Assembly: GCA_043769005.1 (NCBI GenBank)
Contig: JAYVJV010000281.1
Span: 1-23,076, forward strand
Length of the DNA stretch: 23,076 nucleotides
Reading direction: 5' to 3'
Origin: JAAFIP01 sp043769005
Lineage (GTDB): Bacteria > Pseudomonadota > Gammaproteobacteria > Burkholderiales > Burkholderiaceae_C
In this document: positions 8,032 through 15,154 of the stretch, piece after piece
Layout of the letters: the number at the start of each line of letters is the position of its first letter
Numbering within the stretch: position 1 is the stretch's first letter
Program-made: the position numbers and the translations under genes
The notes under the pieces: model-generated
What the model was told of the DNA's origin: nothing
The model's input: only the letters and a program-made list of their open reading frames with translations
The model's database searches: none

Positions 8032-9397
8032 GTTTTCTTTGTACCTAAGCATGACACTTGTCAGCACCCTCATGCTGGGTATTCACCCCGTACAAGCCCA
8101 GGGACTGCGCGCCTCGCCCAGCCTGACTAACCAGCGCAGCAGCCAGGACACTACGCAGCGCACTGCCGACTTTATCGTAGCTGTGGTGAATTCCGAACCT
8201 ATCACCAACACCGAAGTCCGCAGCCGTTTGCTACGGATTGAGCAGCAAATGAGCCAGCGTGGCGGCGCCCTCCCCGAGCGCAATGAGCTCATGGCGCAGG
8301 TGCTGGAGCGCTTGATCAGCGAGCGCGCCCAGGTGCAACTGGCGCGCGACAATGGCATCAAAATCGACGAAACCACCCTGGAGGCTGCGGTACAAAACGT
8401 GGCGCGGCAAAACCAGCTCAGCGTAGAAGCATTGCGCCGCAACCTGGAGTCTGAGGGCGTCTCCTACAGCCAGTTTCGCAATGGGTTACGTGATGAAATA
8501 CTACTGACCCGCGTGCGTGAGCGCGAAGTAGAAAGCCGTGTCAACATCAGCGAGAGCGAACTAGACCGCTACATCGCCGAGCAGCAGGACACCCCCGATG
8601 CCAGCAGCGCCGAGATCAATTTGGCGCAAATTTTGGTACCCCTGCCAGAGTCCGCCAATGAGGCGCAAATTCAGGCTTTGCAAGCACGTGCCAATCGCGC
8701 TGCCCAGCGCGCCCGGGCGGGCGAAGACTTTGCCACGCTTGTGCGCGAATTTTCCCAGGCCAGCGACGCGCCCCTTGGTGGCGTCATGGGCTTACGCAGT
8801 GCCGAGCGTTACCCGCCTATGTTTGTAGAGGCTACCCAAAACCTGCGCGTGGGTGAGGTCACTGATGTACTGCGCTCTGGTGCAGGTTTTCATATACTCA
8901 AGTTGATTGAGAAAAAGCAGGCCAGCGCCTCGAGCTTTACCACCATCCAAAGCCGGGCGCGGCATATCCTGCTGCGGCCCAGCGCCCAGTTGAGCCAAAG
9001 CGCAGCCAAAGACCGTTTGACCGAACTGCGCCGCCGCATCATGGGTAAAGAGCTCGACTTTGCGAGCGCCGCACGCGACAACTCGCAAGACGGTTCGGCC
9101 AAAGACGGTGGCGATCTTGGCTGGTCCAACCCGGGCCAATTTGTGCCGGAGTTTGAAGAGGTTCTCAATGGTCTGGCACCGGGTGAAGTCTCGCAGCCCC
9201 TGGTCTCACGTTTTGGCGTGCACCTGATTGAGCTACAGGCGCGCCGCGAAAACACCCTGAGCCCGCGAGAGCAGCGCGAGCTGGCACGCAATGCCTTGCG
9301 CGAAAAAAAGGTCGAAGAATTTTTTGTGACTTGGGTACAAGACATACGCGGCCGCGCTTATGTAGAAATGCGCGAACCGCCATTGTTAGGCCGCTAG
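8024..9397 (+). CDS. surA: Periplasmic chaperone / peptidyl-prolyl isomerase SurA
   Basis: This 457-residue periplasmic chaperone escorts outer-membrane proteins such as LptD to the Bam complex. I chose ATG 8024, which overlaps the lptD stop by 8 bp and opens a clean signal peptide (1-25, ending VQA). An upstream in-frame ATG at 7961 would bury the signal sequence. The chaperone N domain covers about 45-190 ('VVNSEPITNTEVRSRL'). Two parvulin domains lie at about 196-296 and 309-408, each with the LGG/DGGDLGW and GFH/FGVH signatures. The C-terminal helix (about 415-440) completes the chaperone core. Overlap with lptD implies translational coupling, which makes sense because LptD folding depends on SurA. 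Confidence 0.97.
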   Translation: MIKFSLYLSMTLVSTLMLGIHPVQAQGLRASPSLTNQRSSQDTTQRTADFIVAVVNSEPITNTEVRSRLLRIEQQMSQRGGALPERNELMAQVLERLISERAQVQLARDNGIKIDETTLEAAVQNVARQNQLSVEALRRNLESEGVSYSQFRNGLRDEILLTRVREREVESRVNISESELDRYIAEQQDTPDASSAEINLAQILVPLPESANEAQIQALQARANRAAQRARAGEDFATLVREFSQASDAPLGGVMGLRSAERYPPMFVEATQNLRVGEVTDVLRSGAGFHILKLIEKKQASASSFTTIQSRARHILLRPSAQLSQSAAKDRLTELRRRIMGKELDFASAARDNSQDGSAKDGGDLGWSNPGQFVPEFEEVLNGLAPGEVSQPLVSRFGVHLIELQARRENTLSPREQRELARNALREKKVEEFFVTWVQDIRGRAYVEMREPPLLGR

Positions 9398-9408
9398 AGC
9401 CCTGCGCT

Positions 9409-10233
9409 TTGAAGCACATTGCCCGCAAACGCTTTGGTCAGCACTTTTTGGCCGATGCGGCCATCATTGATGCCATCGTCCGCGCCATTGCGCCCCAAGC
9501 CGGGCAGCACATGGTCGAGATCGGCCCTGGCCTGGCGGCGCTGACCCAGCCCCTAGTGGAGCGGCTGGGCGCCCTCACCGTGATCGAGTTGGACCGCGAC
9601 TTGGCGGCGCGCCTGCGCAACCACCCGCAGTTGCAGGTCATCGAATCTGATGTGCTGAAAGTAGATTTTTCCCTTATAAATAATGCGCAAACAGCTATTC
9701 AATCGATAGCAAATAAATTAACCCCGTCATCTGCCTCCGATCTGGCAACTTCGCCCGCTGCAGCGCCGATGCGCATCGTGGGCAATCTGCCCTACAACAT
9801 TTCCACGCCCATCCTATTCCACCTACTAGGCTACGCCCATCGGGTGCAAGACCAGCACTTCATGCTGCAAAAAGAAGTGGTCGACCGCATGGTGGCTTCG
9901 CCCTGTACCGCAGCCTATGGGCGTTTAAGCGTCATGCTGCAATGGCGCTACGCCATGGAGAACATGCTGGACGTGCCCCCCGAAGCCTTTGACCCACCGC
10001 CCCGCGTTACCAGCGCCGTGGTACGTATGCTGCCCCGTGCTGCCTTTGCGGCGGTGCGTTTTGAATTATTGGAAGAGCTGGTGCAAGTCTCCTTCAGCCA
10101 GCGGCGCAAACTACTGCGCCACAGCTTGGGCAAGTGGTTGGAGGCACGCGCGTTTGCTGGGGCGTTTGATCTACAGCGGCGGGCAGAAGAAGTGCCGGTG
10201 GCAGAATTTGTGGCGCTGGCGCAGGTGGCTTGA
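9409..10233 (+). CDS. rsmA: 16S rRNA (adenine-1518/1519-N6)-dimethyltransferase, TTG start
   Basis: This enzyme (KsgA) dimethylates A1518 and A1519 late in 30S assembly. I place the start at TTG 9409, because the family begins with M-K-H-I-x-R-K-R-F-G-Q-H-F and only this codon gives that register, 11 nt after surA. That gives 274 residues. SAM motif I is EIGPGLAALT (38-47), with Ala where many members have Gly. The catalytic N-L-P-Y is at 126-129. Residues 87-104 are encoded by an antisense copy of the dispersed repeat (9668-9714). With a following Ser/Ala/Pro stretch they lengthen the loop before N-L-P-Y. In E. coli pdxA lies between surA and this gene; here it is absent. Confidence 0.96.
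   Translation: MKHIARKRFGQHFLADAAIIDAIVRAIAPQAGQHMVEIGPGLAALTQPLVERLGALTVIELDRDLAARLRNHPQLQVIESDVLKVDFSLINNAQTAIQSIANKLTPSSASDLATSPAAAPMRIVGNLPYNISTPILFHLLGYAHRVQDQHFMLQKEVVDRMVASPCTAAYGRLSVMLQWRYAMENMLDVPPEAFDPPPRVTSAVVRMLPRAAFAAVRFELLEELVQVSFSQRRKLLRHSLGKWLEARAFAGAFDLQRRAEEVPVAEFVALAQVA
9668..9714 (-). repeat. Dispersed AGCTGCTTRCGC repeat, copy 2 (inside rsmA)
   Basis: Read on the minus strand this copy begins TTTGCTAT, then the core AGCTGTTTGCGC (plus strand 9685-9696), then ATTTATAAGGG. It aligns without gaps to copy 1 up to GGG, then loses the GGCTACAGC tail. It is read by rsmA in the antisense direction as S-L-I-N-N-A-Q-T-A-I-Q-S-I-A-N-K-L with no stop. Confidence 0.75.
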
Positions 10234-10272
10234 TTTACTACAGGGCGAATGGATACGCCGAAGGGCGAAAAC

Positions 10273-10489
10273 GGGGATTTTTTGAACGCAGAGGGCGCGA
10301 AGATTTCGCAAAGAACGCAGAAAAAACAAGAAGAAAACCAAAAGAAAACAAAAGAAATTCAAATTTAAAGCAGCGTTTTCAAATCCATTCGACTTTTTAT
10401 GTGAATTTTTTTCTTCTTTTTCTTCCTTTTCTCTCTTCTTTTTTGCGTTCTCTGCGAAATCTTCGCGCCCTCTGCGTTCAAAAATCCCC
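10273..10489. repeat. Long inverted repeat between convergent rsmA and comM-like genes
   Basis: Arms at 10273-10324 and 10441-10489 are almost perfect reverse complements. Both contain GAACGCAGAGGGCGCGAAG followed by ATTTCGCA(A/G)AGAACGCA, with one mismatch and small indels. The inner left flank is purine-rich (10320-10358) and the inner right flank is pyrimidine-rich (10405-10445), so pairing can extend inwards. The loop is roughly 30-40 nt. It lies between the ends of two convergent genes, where it could act as a bidirectional terminator. The right arm closely resembles 21437-21480. Confidence 0.85.
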
Positions 10490-10490
10490 T

Positions 10491-10510
10491 CTCCCCCCCT
10501 CTCCCCCCCT
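10491..10510. repeat. Tandem C-rich decamer (G-rich on the comM-like transcript)
   Basis: Two perfect copies of CTCCCCCCCT-type decamers at 10491-10500 and 10501-10510 follow CCCCT at 10486-10490. On the minus strand, which is transcribed downstream of the comM-like stop codon, this gives G runs of about six, six and four separated by AGA. Confidence 0.8.
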
Positions 10511-10521
10511 CTTCAAAAAAC

Positions 10522-12111
10522 CTAATGCCCGCGCAGCACACGCCGGTATTGCATGGCCTCGGCAATATGCGTGAGCTGCACGGTGCGCGCGCCGACCAAA
10601 TCGGCAATCGTGCGGGCTACTTTAAGTGCCCGGTGGGTAGACCGCCCCGACCAGCCCAGGCGAGTAGCTGCCGTGTTTAAAAACTTGCGCGCCGCATCGT
10701 CCAATGCCACATACGCTTCAATCTCTTGGCCCGCCAGGCCATGGTTGGATTTGCCCTGGCGGGCCACGCTGCGCTCTTGCGCGGCTTGCACGCGCTGCGC
10801 CACTGCCGCGCTGGCCTCGCCCGGTTCGGCTTGCAGCAGCTCGTCACTGGCCATGGCGGCCACCTCGATATGGATGTCGATGCGGTCCATCAGCGGGCCC
10901 GAGAGCTTGCCCTGGTAGCGCGCCACTTGGTCGGGCGTGCATCGGCAAGCTTTCAGCTGCGAACCCAGATAACCACAGGGACAGGGGTTCATGGCAGCGA
11001 CCAGTTGAAAGCGTGCCGGAAATTCGCTGCGCTGCGCCGCCCTTGCGATGCTGATGCTGCCCGACTCCAGAGGTTCGCGCAAAGCCTCCAGCGCGGAGCG
11101 TGGAAACTCGGGCAATTCGTCTAAAAACAAAACGCCTTCGTGGGCCAGGGAGATTTCTCCCGGCCGAGGGGGTGAACCACCCCCCACCAGAGCCACCGCA
11201 CTGGCGGTGTGGTGCGGCGACTGCACCACCCGCTGCGCCCAGTGCTCCAACTTAAACTTGCCCGCCAGGCTGAGCACGGCCGCCGACTCCAGCGCCTGTT
11301 GCGTGCTCATGGGCGGCAGCAGGCTGACAAAGCGTTGCGCCAGCATGGACTTGCCCGAACCAGGCGGCCCGACCATCAACACGCTGTGGCCGCCCGCTGC
11401 GGCGATCTCCAGCGCGCGTTTGGTGGCGCTTTGGCCTTTGACATCGGCCATATCATGCGCTCGGGGCCGCACGCTGGGTGTAACAAATGCCAGGCGCGTC
11501 CAGGGCGCGGTGGGCAGCGCCGCTTGTGACTCGTCGGCGGCTTGGGGCGGCGGTGCAAACTGCGCCACGACATCCAACAGGTGCTTGGCTGGGTAAATTT
11601 GCGCATCTGGAACCAATGCTGCTTCCAGTGCGCTGGCCTCGGGCAGCACCAAACGGGTGCGTGTGGCCGCGCTCACCGAATGGGCGGGGGTCGTTGGGAC
11701 TACTGTGGGGAGATAGCTACTCGCCAAGGCCATCGCCAGCGCACCGCGCACCGGACGCAAGTCGCCCGACAAAGACAGCTCTCCGGCAAACTCATAGCCA
11801 TGCAGGCGCGCACCATCCACTTGGCCACTGGCCGCCAAAATGCCCAAGGCAATGGGCAGATCAAAGCGCCCCGAGTCCTTGGGCAGATCGGCCGGTGCCA
11901 AATTGACGGTGATGCGCTTATTACTTGGGAACACCAGCCCCGCATTGGCAATGGCCGAACGCACCCGTTCGCGGGCTTCTTTGACCTCGGTGTCGGCCAG
12001 TCCCACCAGCGTGAAGCTGGGCAAACCATTGGCCAGATGCACCTCCACCTGCACCGCAGGGGCTTGCAAACCCAAAAGCGCGCGCGAATGCACCAAAGCG
12101 AAGCCGGACAT
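10522..12111 (-). CDS. comM: ComM/YifB-type Mg-chelatase-like AAA+ ATPase
   Basis: This is a 529-residue AAA+ protein of the YifB/ComM family. ComM in Vibrio and Acinetobacter is a hexameric branch-migration helicase for natural transformation. The N-terminal ChlI-like fold (1-130: VEVHLANGLPSFTLVGL, RVRSAI, DLPIALGILAASGQ) precedes Walker A GPPGSGKS (248-255) and Walker B VLFLDE (near 332). The cysteine cluster C377, C379, C389, C391 (NPCPCGYLG...CRCTP) and the C-terminal helical domain (RAYHR-like 'GRSTHRALKVARTIADL') follow. I start at ATG 12111 because a GGGGG ribosome binding site sits 6 nt upstream; an in-frame ATG at 12135 lacks one. A LexA-box-like palindrome lies 90 bp upstream. No competence genes are nearby. 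Confidence 0.94.
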   Translation of the reverse strand: MSGFALVHSRALLGLQAPAVQVEVHLANGLPSFTLVGLADTEVKEARERVRSAIANAGLVFPSNKRITVNLAPADLPKDSGRFDLPIALGILAASGQVDGARLHGYEFAGELSLSGDLRPVRGALAMALASSYLPTVVPTTPAHSVSAATRTRLVLPEASALEAALVPDAQIYPAKHLLDVVAQFAPPPQAADESQAALPTAPWTRLAFVTPSVRPRAHDMADVKGQSATKRALEIAAAGGHSVLMVGPPGSGKSMLAQRFVSLLPPMSTQQALESAAVLSLAGKFKLEHWAQRVVQSPHHTASAVALVGGGSPPRPGEISLAHEGVLFLDELPEFPRSALEALREPLESGSISIARAAQRSEFPARFQLVAAMNPCPCGYLGSQLKACRCTPDQVARYQGKLSGPLMDRIDIHIEVAAMASDELLQAEPGEASAAVAQRVQAAQERSVARQGKSNHGLAGQEIEAYVALDDAARKFLNTAATRLGWSGRSTHRALKVARTIADLVGARTVQLTHIAEAMQYRRVLRGH

Positions 12112-12117
12112 AGATAA

Positions 12118-12122
12118 CCCCC
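12118..12122 (-). promoter_or_regulatory. Ribosome binding site deciding the comM-like start
   Basis: On the minus strand AGGGGG stands 6 nt before ATG 12111. This spacing supports the internal start over ATG 12135, which lies upstream of the site. Confidence 0.6.
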
Positions 12123-12200
12123 TATATTGGTGCACAAACTGCTGGCCCCAGCCTTAGCGCAACCGCCTAAACCACACATGCACATGGAAAACACAAACAG

Positions 12201-12216
12201 CTGTAATTTAATACAG
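12201..12216. promoter_or_regulatory. LexA (SOS) box-like palindrome
   Basis: CTGT-AATTTAAT-ACAG matches the LexA operator form CTGT-N8-ACAG known from gamma- and beta-proteobacteria. An AT-only spacer and a following TA extend the match. It lies 89 bp upstream of the comM-like start and 141 bp upstream of the porin start. Regulation by LexA is an inference. Confidence 0.5.
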
Positions 12217-12292
12217 TATTTTGCTTTTGTCCAGTAGACATTTGTAAATGCGCAGCCCGTGCATTGCGCCCGCGCTGCTGGTTTGTGCGGTA

Positions 12293-12308
12293 TGGCACGG
12301 TCTGTGCT
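12293..12308 (+). promoter_or_regulatory. Sigma-54 (-24/-12) promoter of the porin-glnK-amtB operon
   Basis: TGGCACGGTCTGTGCT matches the RpoN consensus TGGCACG-N4-TTGCW at every fixed base except one (G for the first T of TTGC). The invariant GG and GC are correctly spaced. Transcription would begin about 12 nt downstream (near 12320), leaving a short leader with AAGGAT at 12347-12352 before ATG 12358. glnK-amtB operons are classically NtrC/sigma-54 controlled. I could not identify convincing NtrC sites. Confidence 0.75.
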
Positions 12309-12357
12309 ACAGGGTATGAACACCCTTTCTTTTATCGTTATTTTCTAAGGATCTTCC

Positions 12358-13143
12358 ATGCAAATCAAAAAAATCGCACTCGCAGTTTCTCTCTTGGGTT
12401 TGGCAAGTAGCGCCGCCTTGGCCCAGACCAAAGCCCCCGAGCCAGACTACACCCTGTCGTACAACATGGGTGCTGCAACCGATTACCGTTATCGTGGGAT
12501 TTCTCAGTCTGCCAAAAAACTGGCCCTCCAGGGTGGCGCAGATTACACACATAAAAACGGTACCTATCTGGGCGCTTGGGCCAGCAACATCAACTGGATC
12601 AAAGACAGTACTGCCAACCCTAATGACACCAAAGGCCCGCTCGAGCTGGACTTGTATGGTGGCTACAAGGGCGAGTTGAGCAAGAGCGTGTCCTACGATG
12701 TCGGTGGCCTGTACTACTGGTATGTGGGCAATAACCTGAAAAACGCCAGTGCCAACGCCAACACCTTCGAGTTGTATGGTGCGGCCACATTCGCCAGCAT
12801 TTTGACCGCCAAATACTCCCACAGCCTGACGAACCTGTTTGGAGCTGCGGCTGCGGGCATCAACAGCAAAAACTCGGGCTATCTCGATCTGAGCGCAACC
12901 TTCGATCTGGGCAACGGCTGGAGCGTAGTGCCGCATGTGGGCCACCAAAACATCAAAAACTTCACGTCCTACAAAGACTACTCCATCGCTTTAAACAAGG
13001 ATATCAATGGTTTGGTGCTGAGCGCCGCATTGGTGGGCACCAACATCAAGAGCAAGACCGGCACAGCATTGACTTTGCCTGGCTCCGGTACCAAAGATCT
13101 GGGCAAAGACGGCATCGTGCTGTCGATCAAAAAAACCTTCTGA
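12358..13143 (+). CDS. TorF-family putative outer-membrane porin
   Basis: This is a 261-residue exported beta-barrel protein. The signal peptide is MQIKKIALAVSLLGLASSAALA. The mature part starts with 'YTLSYNMGAATDYRYRGISQS', the hallmark of the TorF/gcw_chp putative porin family. Alternating amphipathic strands follow and it ends on 'IVLSIKKTF', a C-terminal aromatic barrel signal. It is the first gene behind a sigma-54 promoter and lies 24 bp upstream of glnK. It is therefore likely co-expressed in nitrogen limitation and may let ammonium or small nitrogen compounds cross the outer membrane. The substrate is not known. Confidence 0.85.
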   Translation: MQIKKIALAVSLLGLASSAALAQTKAPEPDYTLSYNMGAATDYRYRGISQSAKKLALQGGADYTHKNGTYLGAWASNINWIKDSTANPNDTKGPLELDLYGGYKGELSKSVSYDVGGLYYWYVGNNLKNASANANTFELYGAATFASILTAKYSHSLTNLFGAAAAGINSKNSGYLDLSATFDLGNGWSVVPHVGHQNIKNFTSYKDYSIALNKDINGLVLSAALVGTNIKSKTGTALTLPGSGTKDLGKDGIVLSIKKTF

Positions 13144-13167
13144 TTGTTGTCACCCCAAGGAGCCCAT

Positions 13168-13506
13168 ATGAAACTTGTTACAGCCATCATCAAACCCTTC
13201 AAGCTCGACGAGGTGCGTGAAGCCCTCTCCGGCATGGGCGTGCAGGGCATTACTGTCACCGAGGTCAAGGGTTTTGGCCGCCAGAAGGGCCACACCGAGC
13301 TGTACCGGGGCGCTGAGTACGTGGTCGACTTTTTGCCCAAGGTGAAGATCGAGGCCGCCGTGTCTGACGACCAGGTCGAGCGCGTCATCGAAGCGGTAGA
13401 GGGCGCTGCCCGCACCGGCAAGATTGGTGACGGCAAGATTTTTGTTTACAACCTTGAACAAGTGGTGCGCATTCGCACTGGCGAGACCGGCAAAGAAGCC
13501 TTGTAA
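13168..13506 (+). CDS. glnK: PII nitrogen regulatory protein GlnK
   Basis: The 112-residue length is exactly that of PII proteins. The cytoplasmic trimer senses ATP/ADP and 2-oxoglutarate. When de-uridylylated it plugs the AmtB channel. The T-loop is intact: G-F-G-R-Q-K-G-H near 35-42 and the uridylylation site Y51 in LYRGAEYVVDFLPK. The C-terminal 'RTGKIGDGKIFV' and 'VRIRTGE' complete the nucleotide site. ATG 13168 has a strong AAGGAG at 13157-13162. Direct adjacency to amtB (23 bp) marks it as GlnK rather than GlnB, though sequence alone does not separate the two. Confidence 0.95.
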   Translation: MKLVTAIIKPFKLDEVREALSGMGVQGITVTEVKGFGRQKGHTELYRGAEYVVDFLPKVKIEAAVSDDQVERVIEAVEGAARTGKIGDGKIFVYNLEQVVRIRTGETGKEAL

Positions 13507-13529
13507 ACCCAACCCACAGAGACATTCCT

Positions 13530-15089
13530 ATGAAAAAAAATTTTGTATCCCTGGCCCTTGGACTGGGATTGTTGATGGGAAGCGCCCTTGGCATGGCGCA
13601 AGCCGCCGCGCCAGCAGCCGTGGCTGCCGCCGAAGTCCAACCTGGCGCAGAGGTCAAACCAGCCATGCCAGCTACTGCGGCAACGCCCGCAGCCCCAGCA
13701 GCGAGCGCCGTGGCTACAGCGCCTGCAGCCGCCGCCACTGCGCCACCCAAGCCCGCGCCCAACAAGGGCGACACCGCCTGGATGATGGTGGCCACCCTGC
13801 TCGTCATCTTGATGACCGTGCCCGGCCTGGCGCTGTTCTACGGTGGCCTGGTGCGCAGCAAAAACATGCTGTCGGTGCTGATGCAAGTCATGGTCACTTT
13901 CTCGCTGATCGTCGTGCTGTGGGTCATCTATGGCTACAGCTTTGCGTTTACCGAAGGCAACGCATTCATTGGCGGCACGGATCGCCTGATGATGAAGGGC
14001 ATTTGGGACAACGTGACGGGCACCTTTGAAAACGCTGCCACCTTCAGCAAGGGCGTCTACATTCCCGAGATCGTTTTTGCCGCTTTCCAGGCCACCTTTG
14101 CAGGCATCACCTGCTGCCTGATCGTGGGTGCCTTTGCCGAACGTGCCAAGTTTGCTGCGGTGTTGGCCTTTATGGTGCTGTGGTTCACCTTCAGCTACCT
14201 GCCCATTGCCCATATGGTGTGGTTCTGGATGGGGCCGGATGCCTACGCCGCCAAAGACGTGGTCGACACCATGAACGCTAAGGCCGGCATGATCTGGCAG
14301 TGGGGTGCACTGGACTTTGCCGGTGGCACCGTAGTGCACATCAACGCTGCGGTAGCCGGTATTGTGGGTGCCTTCATGATCGGCAAGCGCATAGGCTATG
14401 GCCGCGAAGCCATGGCTCCGCACAACTTAACCTTGACGATGGTCGGTGCTGCTTTGCTGTGGGTTGGCTGGTTTGGCTTTAACGCCGGTTCTGCGCTGGA
14501 AGCCAACGGCTTTGCGGCGCTGGCATTTATCAACACCTTTGTGGCTACGGCAGCCGCTGTGCTGGCCTGGTGCGTGGGCGAGGCGCTGCACAAAGGCAAG
14601 GCCTCGATGCTGGGTGCCGCGTCTGGCGCAGTGGCAGGTTTAGTCGCCATTACCCCTGCTGCCGGTAACGTCGGCGTCGGCGGCGCGCTGGTGATTGGTG
14701 CCGTGGCAGGTTTCCTGTGCCTGTGGGGCGTGAGTGGTTTGAAAAAGCTGCTGGGCGCGGACGACTCGCTGGACGTTTTTGGCGTGCACGGTGTCGGCGG
14801 CATTGTGGGGGCACTGCTCACAGGCGTATTTGCATCACCCAGCCTGGGTGGCCCCAGCGCCATGAATGACTGGGTGACGGCCACCATGATGACTCCAGCC
14901 GAGTACAGCATTGGCAACCAAGTGTGGATTCAGTTCAAGGCTGTGATGGTCACGATCATCTGGTCAGGCATAGTGTCTTTGGTGGCCTACAAACTGGTAG
15001 ACATGGTGATTGGCCTGCGTGTCTCGGAAGAAGACGAACGCGAAGGCCTGGACATCACGTCCCATGGCGAGACGGCCTACAGCCGCTGA
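13530..15089 (+). CDS. amtB: Ammonium transporter AmtB with cleavable signal peptide and Ala/Pro linker
   Basis: This is a 519-residue inner-membrane ammonium channel. After a signal peptide (about 1-25) comes an unusual Ala/Pro/Lys-rich segment (26-78). Eleven transmembrane helices follow. Pore residues are recognisable: D262 in WGALDFAGGT, H270 in VVHINAA and H420 in FGVHGVGG (the twin histidines), and the 'FAGITCCLIVGAFAERAKF' helix. The 'LALFYGGLVRSKNML' start of helix 1 is canonical. The C-terminal 'VIGLRVSEEDEREGLDITSHGETAY' is the GlnK-contact tail. It is co-transcribed with glnK. Confidence 0.97.
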   Translation: MKKNFVSLALGLGLLMGSALGMAQAAAPAAVAAAEVQPGAEVKPAMPATAATPAAPAASAVATAPAAAATAPPKPAPNKGDTAWMMVATLLVILMTVPGLALFYGGLVRSKNMLSVLMQVMVTFSLIVVLWVIYGYSFAFTEGNAFIGGTDRLMMKGIWDNVTGTFENAATFSKGVYIPEIVFAAFQATFAGITCCLIVGAFAERAKFAAVLAFMVLWFTFSYLPIAHMVWFWMGPDAYAAKDVVDTMNAKAGMIWQWGALDFAGGTVVHINAAVAGIVGAFMIGKRIGYGREAMAPHNLTLTMVGAALLWVGWFGFNAGSALEANGFAALAFINTFVATAAAVLAWCVGEALHKGKASMLGAASGAVAGLVAITPAAGNVGVGGALVIGAVAGFLCLWGVSGLKKLLGADDSLDVFGVHGVGGIVGALLTGVFASPSLGGPSAMNDWVTATMMTPAEYSIGNQVWIQFKAVMVTIIWSGIVSLVAYKLVDMVIGLRVSEEDEREGLDITSHGETAYSR

Positions 15090-15154
15090 TCCCGCATGCC
15101 CAAAGGGTGCGGCGCAAGCCCACTCTTGCAAGTTTCTCCACTTCCTGGGCGACA

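Noticed and set aside
10273..10489. Complete insertion sequence
   Set aside because: No transposase frame lies between the arms; at most it is a non-autonomous element.
12187..12225. Possible eighth copy of the dispersed repeat
   Set aside because: The minus strand has ACAGCTGTTTGTG, faintly like the core, but the left block and the GGGCTACAGC tail are missing. The LexA-box reading explains the palindrome better.
11700..12323. Minus-strand 207-codon frame extending into the comM-porin spacer
   Set aside because: It is out of frame with the real comM-like gene, and its upstream part has no conserved sequence. It would cover the LexA-like and sigma-54 sites.
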